From assembly GCA_021810575.1 (NCBI GenBank), contig JAJZIN010000043.1, positions 1 to 5,387 of the forward strand: a stretch of 5,387 nt of DNA. The letters run 5' to 3'. This DNA comes from Thermoplasmata archaeon. GTDB lineage: Archaea > Thermoplasmatota > Thermoplasmata > Thermoplasmatales > Thermoplasmataceae. The notes below the pieces were generated by a model. It was not told the origin of the DNA and did not search any database. It saw only the letters and a program-made list of their open reading frames with translations. Positions 5,142-5,387 of this stretch are shown piece by piece; the first letter of the stretch is position 1; every line of letters starts with the position of its first letter. A program made the position numbers and the translations under genes.

Positions 5142-5387
5142 TCATAGAGATTTATTTCTAATCTCAACCAGAGCATCTACAGTTTTAAGCACTTCTTCCT
5201 CATTGTTATAGAAATGTGGTGAGATTCGTAAATTTATTCCTCTTGCTGAAGTGAATATTCTATATTTATCTCTCAAAAGTTTCTCAATTTTCATAGGATT
5301 TGAAACCTCAAAGGCAATAATCCCACCTCTATTCTCAGGAGATTCTGGTGTATTAACAGTGAATCCATTCTTTGTTAATTCATCAAA
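5142..5387 (-). CDS. Class V (PLP-dependent) aminotransferase, C-terminal fragment at window edge
   Basis: Reading the minus strand from the right edge gives 81 residues ending in TGA at 5142-5144. The fragment contains N-R-G-G-I-I-A-F-E-V, then I-F-T-S-A-R-G-I-N-L-R-I-S-P-H-F-Y-N and N-E-E-E-V-L. This is the typical last domain of class V aminotransferases such as cysteine desulfurases (SufS/CsdA type) and isopenicillin-N-epimerase-like enzymes, where the R-I-S-P-H-x-Y-N segment contributes the substrate carboxylate-binding Arg. The PLP-binding Lys and any catalytic Cys lie outside the window, so desulfurase activity cannot be decided. The gene runs in the same direction as the dioxygenase-rhodanese operon, with 66 bases between, but that operon has its own promoter. 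A shared sulfur role is plausible, not shown. The truncation is due to the window edge, not a mutation. Confidence 0.85.
   Translation of the reverse strand, partial: FDELTKNGFTVNTPESPENRGGIIAFEVSNPMKIEKLLRDKYRIFTSARGINLRISPHFYNNEEEVLKTVDALVEIRNKSL

Overview
The window looks like a stretch of an AT-rich archaeal chromosome, most likely from the Thermoplasmatales (Thermoplasma/Ferroplasma/Cuniculiplasma type). The evidence is indirect. Several genes have TATA-like boxes centred about 26 bases before the start codon with almost no leader, which is typical of archaeal leaderless transcription. One small protein resembles the Thermoplasma Ta0938 family. Terminators are T-tracts rather than GC-rich hairpins. 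No species can be named from this sequence alone.

Layout, left to right. (1) Bases 1-456, plus strand: the 3' part of a DedA/VTT-type membrane protein gene, cut by the window edge. (2) Bases 582-1580, minus strand: a complete aldo/keto reductase, convergent with gene 1. (3) Bases 1581-1797: a divergent promoter region with a perfect 12-base palindrome and a 17-base direct repeat. (4) Bases 1798-2977, plus strand: two overlapping genes. The first encodes a zinc finger fused to a PqqC/TenA/CADD-like (haem-oxygenase-fold) domain; the second encodes a small cysteine-rich protein of the Ta0938 type with TRASH-like Cys spacing. (5) Bases 3005-3622, minus strand: an unrecognised 205-residue protein rich in Asn/Ser/Thr, with its own leaderless promoter. 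(6) Bases 3688-5075, minus strand: a two-gene operon of an ETHE1-type metallo-beta-lactamase persulfide dioxygenase and a tandem rhodanese whose first domain lacks the catalytic Cys. (7) Bases 5142-5387, minus strand: the C-terminal end of a class V (PLP) aminotransferase, cut by the right edge.

How the genes may work together. The dioxygenase and rhodanese share a four-base ATGA overlap and form a sulfane-sulfur oxidation or detoxification module: rhodanese moves sulfane sulfur, and the dioxygenase oxidises thiol-bound persulfide to sulfite. The upstream class V aminotransferase could be a cysteine desulfurase relative feeding the same pool, but the part that would decide this is outside the window. 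The zinc-finger/PqqC-like protein and the Ta0938-like protein are translationally coupled and look like one functional unit of unknown chemistry; this is the least explained and most interesting part of the window. No RNA genes, CRISPR arrays, insertion sequences or phage genes were seen.
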